Positions 25,697 to 34,747 are shown, counted from the stretch's first letter. The stretch: 44,094 nucleotides of DNA from Eubacteriales bacterium (GCA_028706405.1 JAQWBM010000012.1:1-44094), one strand, 5' to 3'. The notes: generated by a model not told the origin, from the letters alone. Program-made: numbers and translations.

Positions 25697-26501
25697 TCTT
25701 CTTTACCTCCATAAATTTCTGATTTTCGGCGAGTATTTTCGCACGCTTTTCGCGCTCATCGTTGTCGGTGAGCGCCATTTGTGATTTTTGGATGATGGTC
25801 TTCAATTCTTCGGGATTGGCTTTTGAGAGGTCAGCAGCCTTCATAGTCTCAACGAGTTCGGAAATATCCTCCGCCCCCTTGGTCACCCCTGCTCCCCTTT
25901 GGGACGGGACGGCAACAAACGAAAATTCGTAGGCGTCGGTCGGATCGTTAAGGTCGCCAACGCACGCTTTCCCGTCGTATTCCATGCCAATGATGTGCTC
26001 GTTTTCACAAATGCGTTTCCCAAGTTCCCAACTATAGCGGAATTTTCCTCCACAGATAGAGCAGGTGCATTTGCCCATTGCACAGCCTACCGATACCTCC
26101 TTTAGTATCCCTCCCTCAATTGCTTCGATGACCGGTGCGGTCGTTTCGGTTTTCAGCATGTAAGCGCTGCCTCGAATTCCCTTCTTTTGTTCTCCGAGAA
26201 GGGTTTTCCCCTCCAGGTCCACCAACTCTGTACGGTATAGGCGCGCGGTCTGCTTTTCTGCGCTCCAGCGGTGGTCAAACAAGCCCGATTTTCCGAGAAA
26301 CATCGGTGCAAGCTTTCCAAGGCTGGAGTTTGTGAATCGCTCTATGTCGCGGTCTACCTCGTTGTCGCAGAGGATAACGGAAAAACAAAAGACGTCCTCC
26401 GGAGAGAGCGTCTTGACGCTGTACTGGTTTATAAGGCCTATGTCCACCTCTGCATTTGCAGGTGTCGGACTTAAGGCTTTTAATTTGCTAATCCTGTCCA
26501 T
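25683..26501 (-). CDS. HK97 prohead protease with zinc-finger-like insert
   Basis: 272 aa. It matures the capsid by cleaving the delta domain. Visible: GLFDHRWSAEKQ (catalytic His region), then EGGILKEVSVG (Ser region). Directly after comes CAMGKCTCSICGGKFRY with later CENEH, a Cys/His cluster that could bind zinc. The C-terminal ~70 residues are charged and helical. Sits between the SAP-like and capsid genes, as expected. Confidence 0.82.
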   Translation of the reverse strand: MDRISKLKALSPTPANAEVDIGLINQYSVKTLSPEDVFCFSVILCDNEVDRDIERFTNSSLGKLAPMFLGKSGLFDHRWSAEKQTARLYRTELVDLEGKTLLGEQKKGIRGSAYMLKTETTAPVIEAIEGGILKEVSVGCAMGKCTCSICGGKFRYSWELGKRICENEHIIGMEYDGKACVGDLNDPTDAYEFSFVAVPSQRGAGVTKGAEDISELVETMKAADLSKANPEELKTIIQKSQMALTDNDEREKRAKILAENQKFMEVKKNDII

Positions 26502-26724
26502 CGGAACCTCCTAACAATTCAATGAGTTCATTTTTCTTGGGGTTTGCCGATGTTTTGATTCCTCTTTCTGCGACTAGTTTTCTAAGCTCTGGATACGTCA
26601 ACGATGCATATGGGCTGTTTTTCAACTCTTCACCTTTTGTGACTGGATTTTCCGGTATAAATTCTGCCTTGGTTACTTCCGCCACAAATTTACGTTTAGG
26701 CGGGCATATTCGGTTTAGATACAT
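26488..26724 (-). CDS. Small protein with SAP/Rho-N-like C-terminus
   Basis: 78 aa. The second half (LTYPELRKLVAERGIKTSAN then KKNELIELL) resembles the two-helix SAP/HeH/Rho N-terminal fold. The first half contains FVAEVTKAEFIPENP. It lies between portal and protease genes and overlaps both. Role unknown. Confidence 0.7.
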   Translation of the reverse strand: MYLNRICPPKRKFVAEVTKAEFIPENPVTKGEELKNSPYASLTYPELRKLVAERGIKTSANPKKNELIELLGGSDGQD

Positions 26725-27970
26725 TGCTTTTTCCTCCTTCCGGATTCCCTGCCGGGTTTTTAACTATATATTCAAGCGTGGTCAGGTCACGAGCCACAAG
26801 CAACTTGCTTCCGTTCGGGTCGTTTGCTCTGCCGTATTCAGCCCGAGCCTCGTTTGGTGTCTCCCATCCGCCGCGAATAGCTTTTTGATGAACGTCTGCC
26901 CTAGTGGCAGCGTCGGCTCTCAGGATAGCGTCCATATCAAATTTAAACCGCATCGTCCGGCGTTGCTCCCTGCTTAAAAGTTTCCGGTTCAGTTCTTGCT
27001 CGTAAGCCGTAACGATCGGCAGCATGGTCAGCATCAGGAATTCAAGCATCTGCTGCTCCTGTGAGCTGAAACTGGTGTCTGAATAATCTCCCATCAGGTG
27101 GGGCGGGATGTTATAAACCATAGCCACACGGGAACGGGATATTTTTTCGACATCAAACAGTTTAGAATCTACCGGTGACAGGTTCAAGGTCTTAGCTTGT
27201 ACCCCAGATTCCAGCAGTAAAATGTTCCCTGCTGTCTCTCTGTAGGTATCCATGAAGTCATTTATCATGTCTGTCTTCTGTTGCTGTCCGAGGTTAGCCG
27301 GAGCCTCCAGTACCACCTGCGCATTGATCCCTTTTTGTAGTTGGGATGCGCTAAATTTTTGAATTTCTGTACTGTAGGAAAGCGTATTGAACAGCACAGA
27401 AACCGGATTGACGCCTGAATAACCGTTTGTGGACATAAACGGCACATGGAGGACATAAAAATTATGCAGGTAGTAATCGGCGCCCTGCTCCGGGGCTATC
27501 CTGTACCACAACTCCATCGACCCCGTCTCCATCACCGGCCGGACCCGCAGCGGGTCAAGAGGCCTCAAGCCTATCAATACCCCTCCCGGGTCAAACAGCT
27601 TTATTGCGTAAGCGTTGCCCTCCGTACACTTGCAGGCTTCCAGCGTCTTGAAAAACTGGCATGATGTCATGTTCGGGTTCGGCTCCACGCTTATTAGGTC
27701 GTTCAGATCACTTTTGACCTGTGTGGATCCCCGGTAGAGCTGCACCGGCATGGCCGACAGCGCATTGGAGATTCTGGACACCGCCGAAAATATCAGCTCC
27801 GAATTTTGTAGCGTGTAGTCGCCGCGGAGGAAGTGCGGGAGCCAGGAAGTTACCAGCCTGCGAATCCTCGTATTTGGCGCAGGGGCCGCTTTCAGCGCGG
27901 CAATCTCCGCTTTTAGTGTGGTAATCTCGTTCTCCCTGGCCCCTTTGCGGCCAAAAGTAAATATGCTCAA
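26696..27970 (-). CDS. HK97-family portal protein
   Basis: 424 aa. It forms the ring at one capsid vertex through which DNA is packaged. Typical segments: ELIFSAVSRISNALSAMPVQ, KCTEGNAYAIKLFD, and IPPHLMGDYSDTSFSSQEQQ. It follows TerL and precedes the SAP-like gene and the protease. Confidence 0.92.
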   Translation of the reverse strand: MSIFTFGRKGARENEITTLKAEIAALKAAPAPNTRIRRLVTSWLPHFLRGDYTLQNSELIFSAVSRISNALSAMPVQLYRGSTQVKSDLNDLISVEPNPNMTSCQFFKTLEACKCTEGNAYAIKLFDPGGVLIGLRPLDPLRVRPVMETGSMELWYRIAPEQGADYYLHNFYVLHVPFMSTNGYSGVNPVSVLFNTLSYSTEIQKFSASQLQKGINAQVVLEAPANLGQQQKTDMINDFMDTYRETAGNILLLESGVQAKTLNLSPVDSKLFDVEKISRSRVAMVYNIPPHLMGDYSDTSFSSQEQQMLEFLMLTMLPIVTAYEQELNRKLLSREQRRTMRFKFDMDAILRADAATRADVHQKAIRGGWETPNEARAEYGRANDPNGSKLLVARDLTTLEYIVKNPAGNPEGGKSNVSKPNMPA

Positions 27971-27981
27971 ATGTTCACCCC

Positions 27982-29709
27982 CTAGCCTAATTTGAGGACG
28001 GTTGATACCTTCTTATCCTTCGGGATGTATGTCGGATGCTTTCTGAGGTACTCTGTATGCGCATCCAGGTGCGCGGCAAAACCGTCTATCTTTCTGTATT
28101 TGTTCTGCTTTGTCGGCAGGTATGTGGCGTTCGGGCCACGTTTTGTTAATTTCACATTGCTCAAGTACCAGTAATACAGCGGATTGTTGTTATGTATTAC
28201 CTTCCCGTCAAGAAAGCGTTCCTTGAGGTGGTCAAGCGGTGCGGTCAGCGTCAGTTCGCCCTGGCGCACCTCATTCATGATAAATCCATTTTCCCTCAGC
28301 TTATTAACCAGCATAAAAGCTTTTGCAGGGTCAAAGCCGACAGAATCAATCCTGTAGAGCTCACGCATTTTCAAAAACCACTCTAAAATCAATTCATATT
28401 CGACGTAATCTTTGTTTACAATGGTCAGCGCTCCGGCTTTCTCCAGGCCCTTCCAGTCTAACTTCTCATGATCCTCCTTGACTTTCTTCAACGGAACCCA
28501 AGAGTGCTCCAAGAGGAAAAACCAGTTATCCGGTAGCGGGAATTCTAGGCAGGCAGATGTAAAGTCCTCCGTTTCAGCCAGGTCAAAACCGCCGTAACAT
28601 AGTCCGCCTTTTAGGCTCTTGATGTCGCAAGTCTTGTTGTTAGCCCGGATTGTCTTGGTATCTAAAAAGCTCAACTCATCTACCGAAGTAAATACATTGA
28701 GCTGTTTATTAATAAAATCTGACCTCTCCGCAGGGATAAGTTTGCACCGCTCCCATTCGTCAATTAGATCATCCAGGAGTAGTAACGGGCCTAGTGAAGG
28801 ATTTGCCTTACCCCAGCAGGAGATATCGTCTGGGTCGTCGCCCTCGTCAATCTCGGCAATGAAAACAAACATCCTGTCTGCGGCTCTCTGACTGATCGCT
28901 TCAGCTCCGTCAAGTATCTGTCCGCCAAGGATGTAATAATCCATCAGCGGTCCGTCGATGACCGTGCCTAGCGTAGTAATATAAATAAAAAGCGGTTGGC
29001 GCCGCTTTTTGCCTTTTTTCTTGATAACGTTGATAAGTTTGTAGTCCCGGTATTCTTGTATCTCGTCGAATATGCCCATATGGACATTCATGCCATCTAG
29101 GTTTTTGGAATCGGTTGCCCGCGGTTCAAACAGACCATTTGACGGGTCGTAATATATACCGCTGCGGTTTGTCCTGAAGTGTTTTTTTAGTAGCGGAGAT
29201 TCCTCAATCTGGGTCTTACAGGCATCGAAAACAATTCTGGCCTGCTGCTTAGAGTTAGCAAGACAGTATGCTTCTGGGCCTCGCTCCCCGTCTTTTGAAA
29301 TCGCATATGCCGCATTACCGGTAACCAGCGTGCTTTTTCCGTTTCCAGAGCCGACAATAATCAGCCCCTCACGAAAGCGGCGGTATCCGGTCTTCCTGTC
29401 GACCCAGCCGTAAAGGTTCGCCTCGACAAAGTGCTGCCACGGGAGCAGCTCCATTCGGTCATAGTCGCCCTTAGACGGCGTAATGAACGCCTCCATAAAA
29501 TCAATCGGCCTATAGCCTTTAGTGATATCAAATACCCACGGATAGGACGGTTCTGTAAGTGATTTTTCGAGGTCGTTTACAAATCTCCGACAAGCCTGCT
29601 TGACCTTTTTCCCGGCAACAATGCCGCCGGACAAAGCGCCCGCTGCATATTGATAACATTCCGACGATTCAATCAGACTTGGAATTTTAGAACCGCTCAA
29701 ATGGATCAC
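27982..29709 (-). CDS. terL: Terminase large subunit
   Basis: 575 aa. The packaging ATPase and nuclease: Walker A VGSGNGKST (near residue 120), Walker B MGIFDEIQEY, and a nuclease-domain acidic motif GGFDLAETEDFTS. It docks on the portal and cuts DNA. The start is uncertain: GTG at 29709 directly abuts GGAAAGG, while TTG at 29700 has the better ribosome spacing. It overlaps TerS by 23 nt. The C-terminus ends KKVSTVLKLG just before the portal gene. Confidence 0.93.
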   Translation of the reverse strand: MIHLSGSKIPSLIESSECYQYAAGALSGGIVAGKKVKQACRRFVNDLEKSLTEPSYPWVFDITKGYRPIDFMEAFITPSKGDYDRMELLPWQHFVEANLYGWVDRKTGYRRFREGLIIVGSGNGKSTLVTGNAAYAISKDGERGPEAYCLANSKQQARIVFDACKTQIEESPLLKKHFRTNRSGIYYDPSNGLFEPRATDSKNLDGMNVHMGIFDEIQEYRDYKLINVIKKKGKKRRQPLFIYITTLGTVIDGPLMDYYILGGQILDGAEAISQRAADRMFVFIAEIDEGDDPDDISCWGKANPSLGPLLLLDDLIDEWERCKLIPAERSDFINKQLNVFTSVDELSFLDTKTIRANNKTCDIKSLKGGLCYGGFDLAETEDFTSACLEFPLPDNWFFLLEHSWVPLKKVKEDHEKLDWKGLEKAGALTIVNKDYVEYELILEWFLKMRELYRIDSVGFDPAKAFMLVNKLRENGFIMNEVRQGELTLTAPLDHLKERFLDGKVIHNNNPLYYWYLSNVKLTKRGPNATYLPTKQNKYRKIDGFAAHLDAHTEYLRKHPTYIPKDKKVSTVLKLG

Positions 29710-30064
29710 CCTTTCCGGGCGGACCTCCTGAGATATTCAGCATGTCTTCGAGCTGCTTCACCACCGCCAGCAGGTTCTTTGTATAGGTGACATGGAGCTC
29801 CGCCGCTGCACTTTTCTTCTTGCCGTACTGAAATTCACCATTTTGGTATTCCTGCTCATAGCCGTTCGTGGAAATGTCATCTTCCAGGTCATCTATAGTC
29901 ACGGCCAGGAACGCCGCCCGACTAATCAGCTTTCTCGCTAGGGCCAACTTCTCTTTCGGCGCGGCTTTATAAAGAGACATGAGGCGGGCATATTCATCCC
30001 GGATCGCTCCACTGTCCGGCAGGGCCGCTTTTAGTATTTTTTCAGTTTCAGTTTTAGTCGCCAT
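29687..30064 (-). CDS. terS: Terminase small subunit (P27 family)
   Basis: 125 aa, helical (MATKTETEKILKAALPDSGA; LALARKLISRAAFLAVTIDD). It recognises packaging-site DNA for TerL. P27-type small subunits next to an HNH gene are typical of cos-packaging phages. The GGPPGKGDP tail is also seen in the family. Confidence 0.85.
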   Translation of the reverse strand: MATKTETEKILKAALPDSGAIRDEYARLMSLYKAAPKEKLALARKLISRAAFLAVTIDDLEDDISTNGYEQEYQNGEFQYGKKKSAAAELHVTYTKNLLAVVKQLEDMLNISGGPPGKGDPFERF

Positions 30065-30156
30065 AGACTACACCCCTCCTGTAAAATGACCCGCGGTGTG
30101 AAGGAAGGGGGCACGCGGTTACTGGCTAACCCCTTCCAGCTTTAGGACCAGGGGGG

Positions 30157-30426
30157 CTATGCCTTTATGACTCTCACCCCGGCAGGAATCTTTCTCCCTC
30201 GCTTCTTCGTTTCCTCGTGACAGTCCCAACACAGGCCCTGTCCGTTGTCCAGGTCAAGCGCCAGGTCCGTATAGTCCTCAAGTGGCTTGATGTGATGCGC
30301 CTCGGTTGCCGGTTTGCGCTTGCAATGCTGGCATATCTTATCGCGCTGCAAGACCAACTTGCGCCAACGCCTGTGCGCTGATGTATGATACCAGCCCTGT
30401 TTCTTAAGTGTTGTTTTCAACGGCAT
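30157..30426 (-). CDS. HNH endonuclease
   Basis: 89 aa. Contains KICQHCKRKPATEAHHIKP and later GLCWDCHEETKKRG: two zinc CxxC pairs around the HH of an HNH core. Encoded beside terminase genes, these nucleases stimulate cos cleavage (known for HK97-type phages). I use the ATG at 30426; a GTG one codon earlier is also possible. Confidence 0.88.
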   Translation of the reverse strand: MPLKTTLKKQGWYHTSAHRRWRKLVLQRDKICQHCKRKPATEAHHIKPLEDYTDLALDLDNGQGLCWDCHEETKKRGRKIPAGVRVIKA

Positions 30427-30460
30427 CACCTCACCTCGCCATTTGTATTTGTTTCGGGCA

Positions 30461-30490
30461 CAAGAAAAGAACCACCGCTGGGATGGTTCT
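30461..30490 (-). terminator. Terminator of the DUF2383 gene
   Basis: On the minus strand AGAACCA/TGGTTCT (7 bp, 9-nt loop) is followed by TTTCTTG. Confidence 0.6.
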
Positions 30491-30504
30491 GTTGTTGTAG
30501 CTTT

Positions 30505-30939
30505 TCATAATAATAAATTCTTTAATTTTTCAATTGATTCCCTATCGTTTTCTAGTATCTCACCGGCTAATTTTCTTGATTTATCATCCAATTTACCCCT
30601 TAGTACTTTTTCAGCCATATTTACTCCCTTTGTTTCTCCTTCTATGGCTTTCTTGATAACTTCTTTTGCATCCGACTGCGAGCTTAAATCCAGATTGAGT
30701 TTTATATCTCCCATTATGCCTTTTATTCCAAGATTCTCATCTGGCTGTCCTCCGGCATTTTGTATATAGGTTGCCAGTATATCGACGTTTCCTCTGTGTT
30801 GCTTCTGAATGTCTTGAAAAGTATTCTTTACATTTCCGTCTTCTAATCTAGATATGAAATTATTAAAACTTTCTATTGCCATGTACTCTCCTTGTAAGAG
30901 CGTATTGATTGACCTCATGGCGTCCGTATCATTATTCAT
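30505..30939 (-). CDS. DUF2383 ferritin-like four-helix protein (moron)
   Basis: 144 aa, all helical. SINTLLQGEYMAIESFNNFI, then DIQKQHRGNVDILATYIQNA, then the end helix EILENDRESIEKLKNLLL match DUF2383 ferritin-like proteins, found in host genomes and often stress-linked. AAGGAGGGAG precedes the ATG. It has its own terminator and a possible promoter, between the late regulator and the HNH gene, so it looks like conversion cargo. Function unknown. Confidence 0.75.
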   Translation of the reverse strand: MNNDTDAMRSINTLLQGEYMAIESFNNFISRLEDGNVKNTFQDIQKQHRGNVDILATYIQNAGGQPDENLGIKGIMGDIKLNLDLSSQSDAKEVIKKAIEGETKGVNMAEKVLRGKLDDKSRKLAGEILENDRESIEKLKNLLL

Positions 30940-30957
30940 TACTCCCTCCTTGCGATA

Positions 30958-30987
30958 AATATAGAATTGATTATATATTTACACCAA
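30958..30987 (-). promoter_or_regulatory. Possible promoter of the DUF2383 gene
   Basis: On the minus strand TTGGTG (30982-30987), 18-bp spacer, TATATT (30958-30963). An overlapping TATAAT is also present. The 30940-31160 gap otherwise holds only two small hairpins. Confidence 0.4.
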
Positions 30988-31160
30988 ATCAGGAATTAAT
31001 ACATTTTGTTTCATTAAATCTATTTTACAGAAACCGCCCTGATTTTCGCGAAGCGCGGCTCCTTGGATAAAAGGAGTAATCAATAAGCTACTTTTCACCA
31101 ATATCACATTACCACAGCGGAAACCGGACATTCAAGGACATTTGAAAAAGCCCTAAAAAA

Positions 31161-31550
31161 TTATTCTCCCCAGAATTCTTTTAGTTTCCGCCTTACAGTC
31201 CGCTCACTAAATCCAAGCTCCAGCGCCATCTCTTCATGGGTCAAGCCATTGCGGTATTTCAGCTGTAAAATCTGCCGGGTAAGGCTGTCCGGAACAGATT
31301 CAATCCAGTCCTCCATGCGGTCGATCTCATCGTCAAACTTCTTGATTAGCCGTTCGTACCGTTTGAGTTTGCGGTCAATATTCTGATATGTATAACCCCT
31401 CACCGGAATTATTCTGTTCTCGGGGTTTTCTTCATCCGACCCGTAGACGGTATCAGCCTTATAAACCGGCTTAACGTTCAGATATTCCGTCCTTGCCCGC
31501 TCCAGCTCTTTTTTCAGGTCTTTTAATTGCTTTAATTCTTCTTTGGTCAG
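31161..31550 (-). CDS. RinA/sigma-70-region-4-like late regulator, apparent CTG start
   Basis: 129 aa if it starts at CTG 31550. The N-terminus TKEELKQLKDLKKELERARTEY is the classic beginning of phage DUF1492/RinA-type regulators. The end (ILQLKYRNGLTHEEMALELG and FSERTVRRKLKEFWGE) is a sigma-region-4 helix-turn-helix. No ATG, GTG or TTG exists upstream of GTG 31403, which would cut off 49 conserved-looking residues. It sits just before the packaging genes, the position of a late-transcription activator. Confidence 0.75.
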   Translation of the reverse strand: MTKEELKQLKDLKKELERARTEYLNVKPVYKADTVYGSDEENPENRIIPVRGYTYQNIDRKLKRYERLIKKFDDEIDRMEDWIESVPDSLTRQILQLKYRNGLTHEEMALELGFSERTVRRKLKEFWGE

Positions 31551-31556
31551 AAGGCC

Positions 31557-31853
31557 TCACCCCCATATGTATTCATCGACGAGACGGGCAACGAGGCTGT
31601 CAATATGCCCGATCTGCATTTTTCGCGTCCCCGGTCCATAATCCAGCGCCTCCTCATAAACGTCCTGACGCACCTGGTCCACGATCTCTTTTTCTTTTCT
31701 GTCCAGATATCGGTGAATCTCCCTGTCGCTGATTTTCCGAAGCGAAAGCATTTTATATACCTGTTTGCGCACTTCCCGGATATCATCAGCAACCGCTTGC
31801 CTGTATATTGCCGCAAATAGCCTTTTATAATTTTCGTCCGTTTGGCTTGTCAT
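31557..31853 (-). CDS. Small helical phage protein
   Basis: 98 aa, charged and helical (AIYRQAVADDIREVRKQVYK; IGHIDSLVARLVDEYIWG). Not recognised. Its TGA lies 6 nt before the CTG start of the late regulator, so translation may be coupled. Confidence 0.65.
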   Translation of the reverse strand: MTSQTDENYKRLFAAIYRQAVADDIREVRKQVYKMLSLRKISDREIHRYLDRKEKEIVDQVRQDVYEEALDYGPGTRKMQIGHIDSLVARLVDEYIWG

Positions 31854-32058
31854 ACATCCTCCCCCAACATCTCTTGTTTCCGTGTAATTTACACAATTCC
31901 GGTGACATAATCAGCACCGAACAGCTGCACCCCGGATATTTGCAGTCGTACCATGCTCCGCAATACTTTTGCTCTGGTGTCTGGTGCTCTATAGGCCTAA
32001 GCTCCATCTGGCCATGCTCTCCATGGGGGCAGGTAGGCAGCTCCATCAGGTCATTCAT
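31825..32058 (-). CDS. Small cysteine-rich phage protein
   Basis: 77 aa with about eight cysteines and histidines (CPHGEHGQME; CKYPGCSCSVLIM; CKLHGNKRCW), likely a metal-binding fold. It overlaps both neighbours. Not recognised. Confidence 0.65.
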   Translation of the reverse strand: MNDLMELPTCPHGEHGQMELRPIEHQTPEQKYCGAWYDCKYPGCSCSVLIMSPELCKLHGNKRCWGRMYDKPNGRKL

Positions 32059-32534
32059 TCCCGCTCACCTACCTCACTCGGTCCGCGCCAGTCAAAACAT
32101 TTCCCATCAGGGTAATCCTTGTGCTTGGCGCACAGGGGCAACCCTGTGACCTGATGCCTGCCCTTGTTATGCGCACAATTCGGGCATCCCCCCATATGGT
32201 ATATATCCTCCACCGCCGCTTTCTCTCTGCGTTGGGATTCGGTCAACTTCGCCTGGAGCCGGTCATAAGAGCCCATGTCGATATAAGTACCGTTAATCGC
32301 GGTCTTGCTCTCCGTAAGCTGGGCTTGCAATCTCTCGATCTCCCCCAGTAGATATGGGATATCCTCACGAGCGTAGGCAATAAAGTTGGCATCATAGTCG
32401 CGACGTGTCATAGCGACATTAAAACCCGTATCCGACACAACATAGGACCCGTCTGGCCTATCCGGCTTCCATGGCTTAGGCGTGGCCGCTTCTGCTCTGG
32501 CCTTAATCTTAGCTATGCGCTTTTCGTCAATCAT
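32055..32534 (-). CDS. Phage protein with C-terminal Cys cluster
   Basis: 159 aa. The N-terminal part contains KARAEAATPKPWKPDRPDGS; the middle is coiled coil with LQAQLTESK and LQAKLTESQ repeats. The end (GGCPNCAHNKGRH; LCAKHKDYPDGKCFDW) is a metal-binding cluster. The ATG at 32534 has GGAGG 6 nt upstream and is preferred over an earlier start at 32558. Not recognised. Confidence 0.7.
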   Translation of the reverse strand: MIDEKRIAKIKARAEAATPKPWKPDRPDGSYVVSDTGFNVAMTRRDYDANFIAYAREDIPYLLGEIERLQAQLTESKTAINGTYIDMGSYDRLQAKLTESQRREKAAVEDIYHMGGCPNCAHNKGRHQVTGLPLCAKHKDYPDGKCFDWRGPSEVGERE

Positions 32535-33375
32535 TCCGCACCTCCAGCAGCTCGGCAATTTCAGCTGTTATCCCAAGCTCTAATATTCTCTCGGCAAGGT
32601 CACCGACCTTATATGCGACATCCTTATCAGTGCAGCATGGCAAAGCCGCATCCAGCAACTGGTCTATCTTGTCCAAATACTCCCTCCTCACACGTGCCGC
32701 ATTTGCTGCTTTTTCGTTTGTTTCGGTGGCTTTATCCGCGTTGCCGATGTTTGCATCGTTGCTATTTTCGGCCGCTACTCCCCATTCCGGATCTATGTAG
32801 TCATCGGCTACGGCTTCGACAAATAAGCTTTCTACCGTTGGGACATATCTGGCATCATTATCATTATCGGCCGCCTCCGGAGCATTGTCCGGATTCATGG
32901 GCCCCATATCTTCCCGCAGCTTATCAACGATCTTTCCCTTCACGCTATCAGGCAGATTCTTAATTGGCTGGCCGTTGATCCTTACGTCCCCGGCTGCAAT
33001 TTTCGAATCCGGTTTTACTTGATATGTCTTAACCGGCGGCAAATCACGCTTCTTAAATCCTGTCTTCCCGGACATGTAATCGGCCTTGCTGACTGTAATC
33101 GCATCCCCGTAATTATCCGTCCGCTTGACCGTAAAACTGTCCTTGTCCAGCTTTATTACGCGGTACCAGTCTGCTCCCTTTGTGATCGTATCGTATAGCT
33201 GGACGTCGAAACGATCTCCTGATTCCAGCATCTCTTTTTTCAGCCTGCCAATCCGGGCATTGGTTGGTCCGGATATAGACATTCCCAATTTGAGAGCCAT
33301 GGCCCGATTGCTCATAGCCGGTTTTGCTTTTATAAGTTCGATGATCTGTTCATCGGTTACTTTTATTTTTGTCAT
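32527..33375 (-). CDS. Winged-helix DNA-binding phage protein
   Basis: 282 aa. The N-terminal ~50 residues form a helix-turn-helix (IIELIKAKPAMSNRAMALKL, then NARIGRLKKEML). A β-rich middle (WYRVIKLDKDSFTVKRTDNY), a low-complexity Asn/Asp linker and a C-terminal helical region follow. It overlaps the ParB-like gene by 4 nt, which suggests joint function near the origin, perhaps replication initiation or control (inference). Confidence 0.7.
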   Translation of the reverse strand: MTKIKVTDEQIIELIKAKPAMSNRAMALKLGMSISGPTNARIGRLKKEMLESGDRFDVQLYDTITKGADWYRVIKLDKDSFTVKRTDNYGDAITVSKADYMSGKTGFKKRDLPPVKTYQVKPDSKIAAGDVRINGQPIKNLPDSVKGKIVDKLREDMGPMNPDNAPEAADNDNDARYVPTVESLFVEAVADDYIDPEWGVAAENSNDANIGNADKATETNEKAANAARVRREYLDKIDQLLDAALPCCTDKDVAYKVGDLAERILELGITAEIAELLEVRND

Positions 33376-34736
33376 TTAGGTTCCTCCTTCACTGGCTTTT
33401 CTGGCTTATCAAACAACTCATGCGTCCCGTCCCGCAGCTGCTGCTCTTCTTCGGACATTTCGTAGCCCAGGGAGATCAGAGCGTCGTACAGAACATTTAA
33501 GGCACTATTTTCCTCGTGAGCGATCTTACTTTCCCAGCTCCGGGCTTGAAAATAATCGTTGCTGGGCTTGTCATCGCACCCTGCATAAGCAAGCAGAAAT
33601 AAGGTTTTCTCAGGAGCCTTGCCATATTCGCTAAGCACAAGGCTCTTTTTATATTCATGCACCTGGCTATAGTCCAAATCTTTTGTCTTGCTCTTATCGA
33701 CAGCAAATGCCTTGAAGATACTATCTGGATTAGGATAGTGGTATTCGAGCAACCGCAGAACCGCGAAATCCTGAATTTCCTTGGCGTACTTCTTACCCGC
33801 GCTGAAATTCTTAACGAAATCATAACGCAGCTCATATGCCTGCTTTGAAAGCTTTTTCAGCTTTGATTCCCGCTCGTTAAATGCCTTTTCCTTGGCGGAG
33901 GGCTTCTTTGGAGCCTCCTTTTCCGGCATCTTATAGAGGGTGGCCTTGTCATTGGCAGCCGTATAGAAATATTCTACTTTCCCGGTGTCAGTCGGCATTT
34001 TCCACCAGTTTTGCTTTTCAAAACCATAAAAGCCATTCACGTATTGCAGCTTGCTGGTCTCTTTTTCGTCTATTTTCTTCGCGAAGGCGTCTAGCTCGGC
34101 AAGCAGCGCCTTCTTTCGTTCCGGCTTCTGCTGTTCATCAAGAGCCCGCTTCAAATTCCATTCGAACTCCTTTGTCCCGATATATTGGAGCAGGTGATTT
34201 TTCTGCTTCTCACTTTTGATCTGCTCCAGCTTCGCATAGTCCATCAGAGTTCCACCGCGGGCATAGGACTCCTGCAACTTCTTCTGATCCAGCTTGACAA
34301 GGTTCAACCGTTTCTGAATTGTCCTGTCGGAAAAACCGGTTTTCTCCGCAATGCCGGCTACCGCCTCCCCTAGATCAATCATAATCTGGAACCCCTGGGC
34401 CTGCTCGATGGGCGTCAGGTCGGACCGTTGAATGTTTTCCAAGAGCATGGTGGCAACCTGCTCTTTGTGGTCCATGTCGGATACCACGCAGGGTACTTCT
34501 GTCAGTCCGGCTAGCTTAGCAGCGGCGAGACGCCGGTGGCCGATAACGGTGGCATAGTATCCTTCCCTGTCTTCGAAATTATTCCGATCGTTCTGTGGCA
34601 CCACCGTCAGATTCTGCAGGATGCCGCGAGTCCTGATTGACTCGGTAAGCTCCGTCAGATCCCCGAGGTCCTTCCGGGGATTGTCCGGATGGGGGTGAAT
34701 TTTATCGATGGGTATGTAGGTAATTTGTTTGTTCAT
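33372..34736 (-). CDS. ParB/RepB/Spo0J-like nuclease-domain protein
   Basis: 454 aa. The N-terminal ParB domain is clear (HPHPDNPRKDLGDLTELTES; GHRRLAAAKLAG), followed by the helix-turn-helix (KTGFSDRTIQKRLNLVKLD). The long C-terminal ~270 residues are Lys/Glu-rich and unassigned. AAGGAGG precedes ATG 34736; the earlier in-frame start at 34814 is rejected. No ParA is visible. ParB-like phage proteins may act in replication or regulation rather than partition. Confidence 0.85.
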   Translation of the reverse strand: MNKQITYIPIDKIHPHPDNPRKDLGDLTELTESIRTRGILQNLTVVPQNDRNNFEDREGYYATVIGHRRLAAAKLAGLTEVPCVVSDMDHKEQVATMLLENIQRSDLTPIEQAQGFQIMIDLGEAVAGIAEKTGFSDRTIQKRLNLVKLDQKKLQESYARGGTLMDYAKLEQIKSEKQKNHLLQYIGTKEFEWNLKRALDEQQKPERKKALLAELDAFAKKIDEKETSKLQYVNGFYGFEKQNWWKMPTDTGKVEYFYTAANDKATLYKMPEKEAPKKPSAKEKAFNERESKLKKLSKQAYELRYDFVKNFSAGKKYAKEIQDFAVLRLLEYHYPNPDSIFKAFAVDKSKTKDLDYSQVHEYKKSLVLSEYGKAPEKTLFLLAYAGCDDKPSNDYFQARSWESKIAHEENSALNVLYDALISLGYEMSEEEQQLRDGTHELFDKPEKPVKEEPK

Positions 34737-34747
34737 GGCGACCTCCT

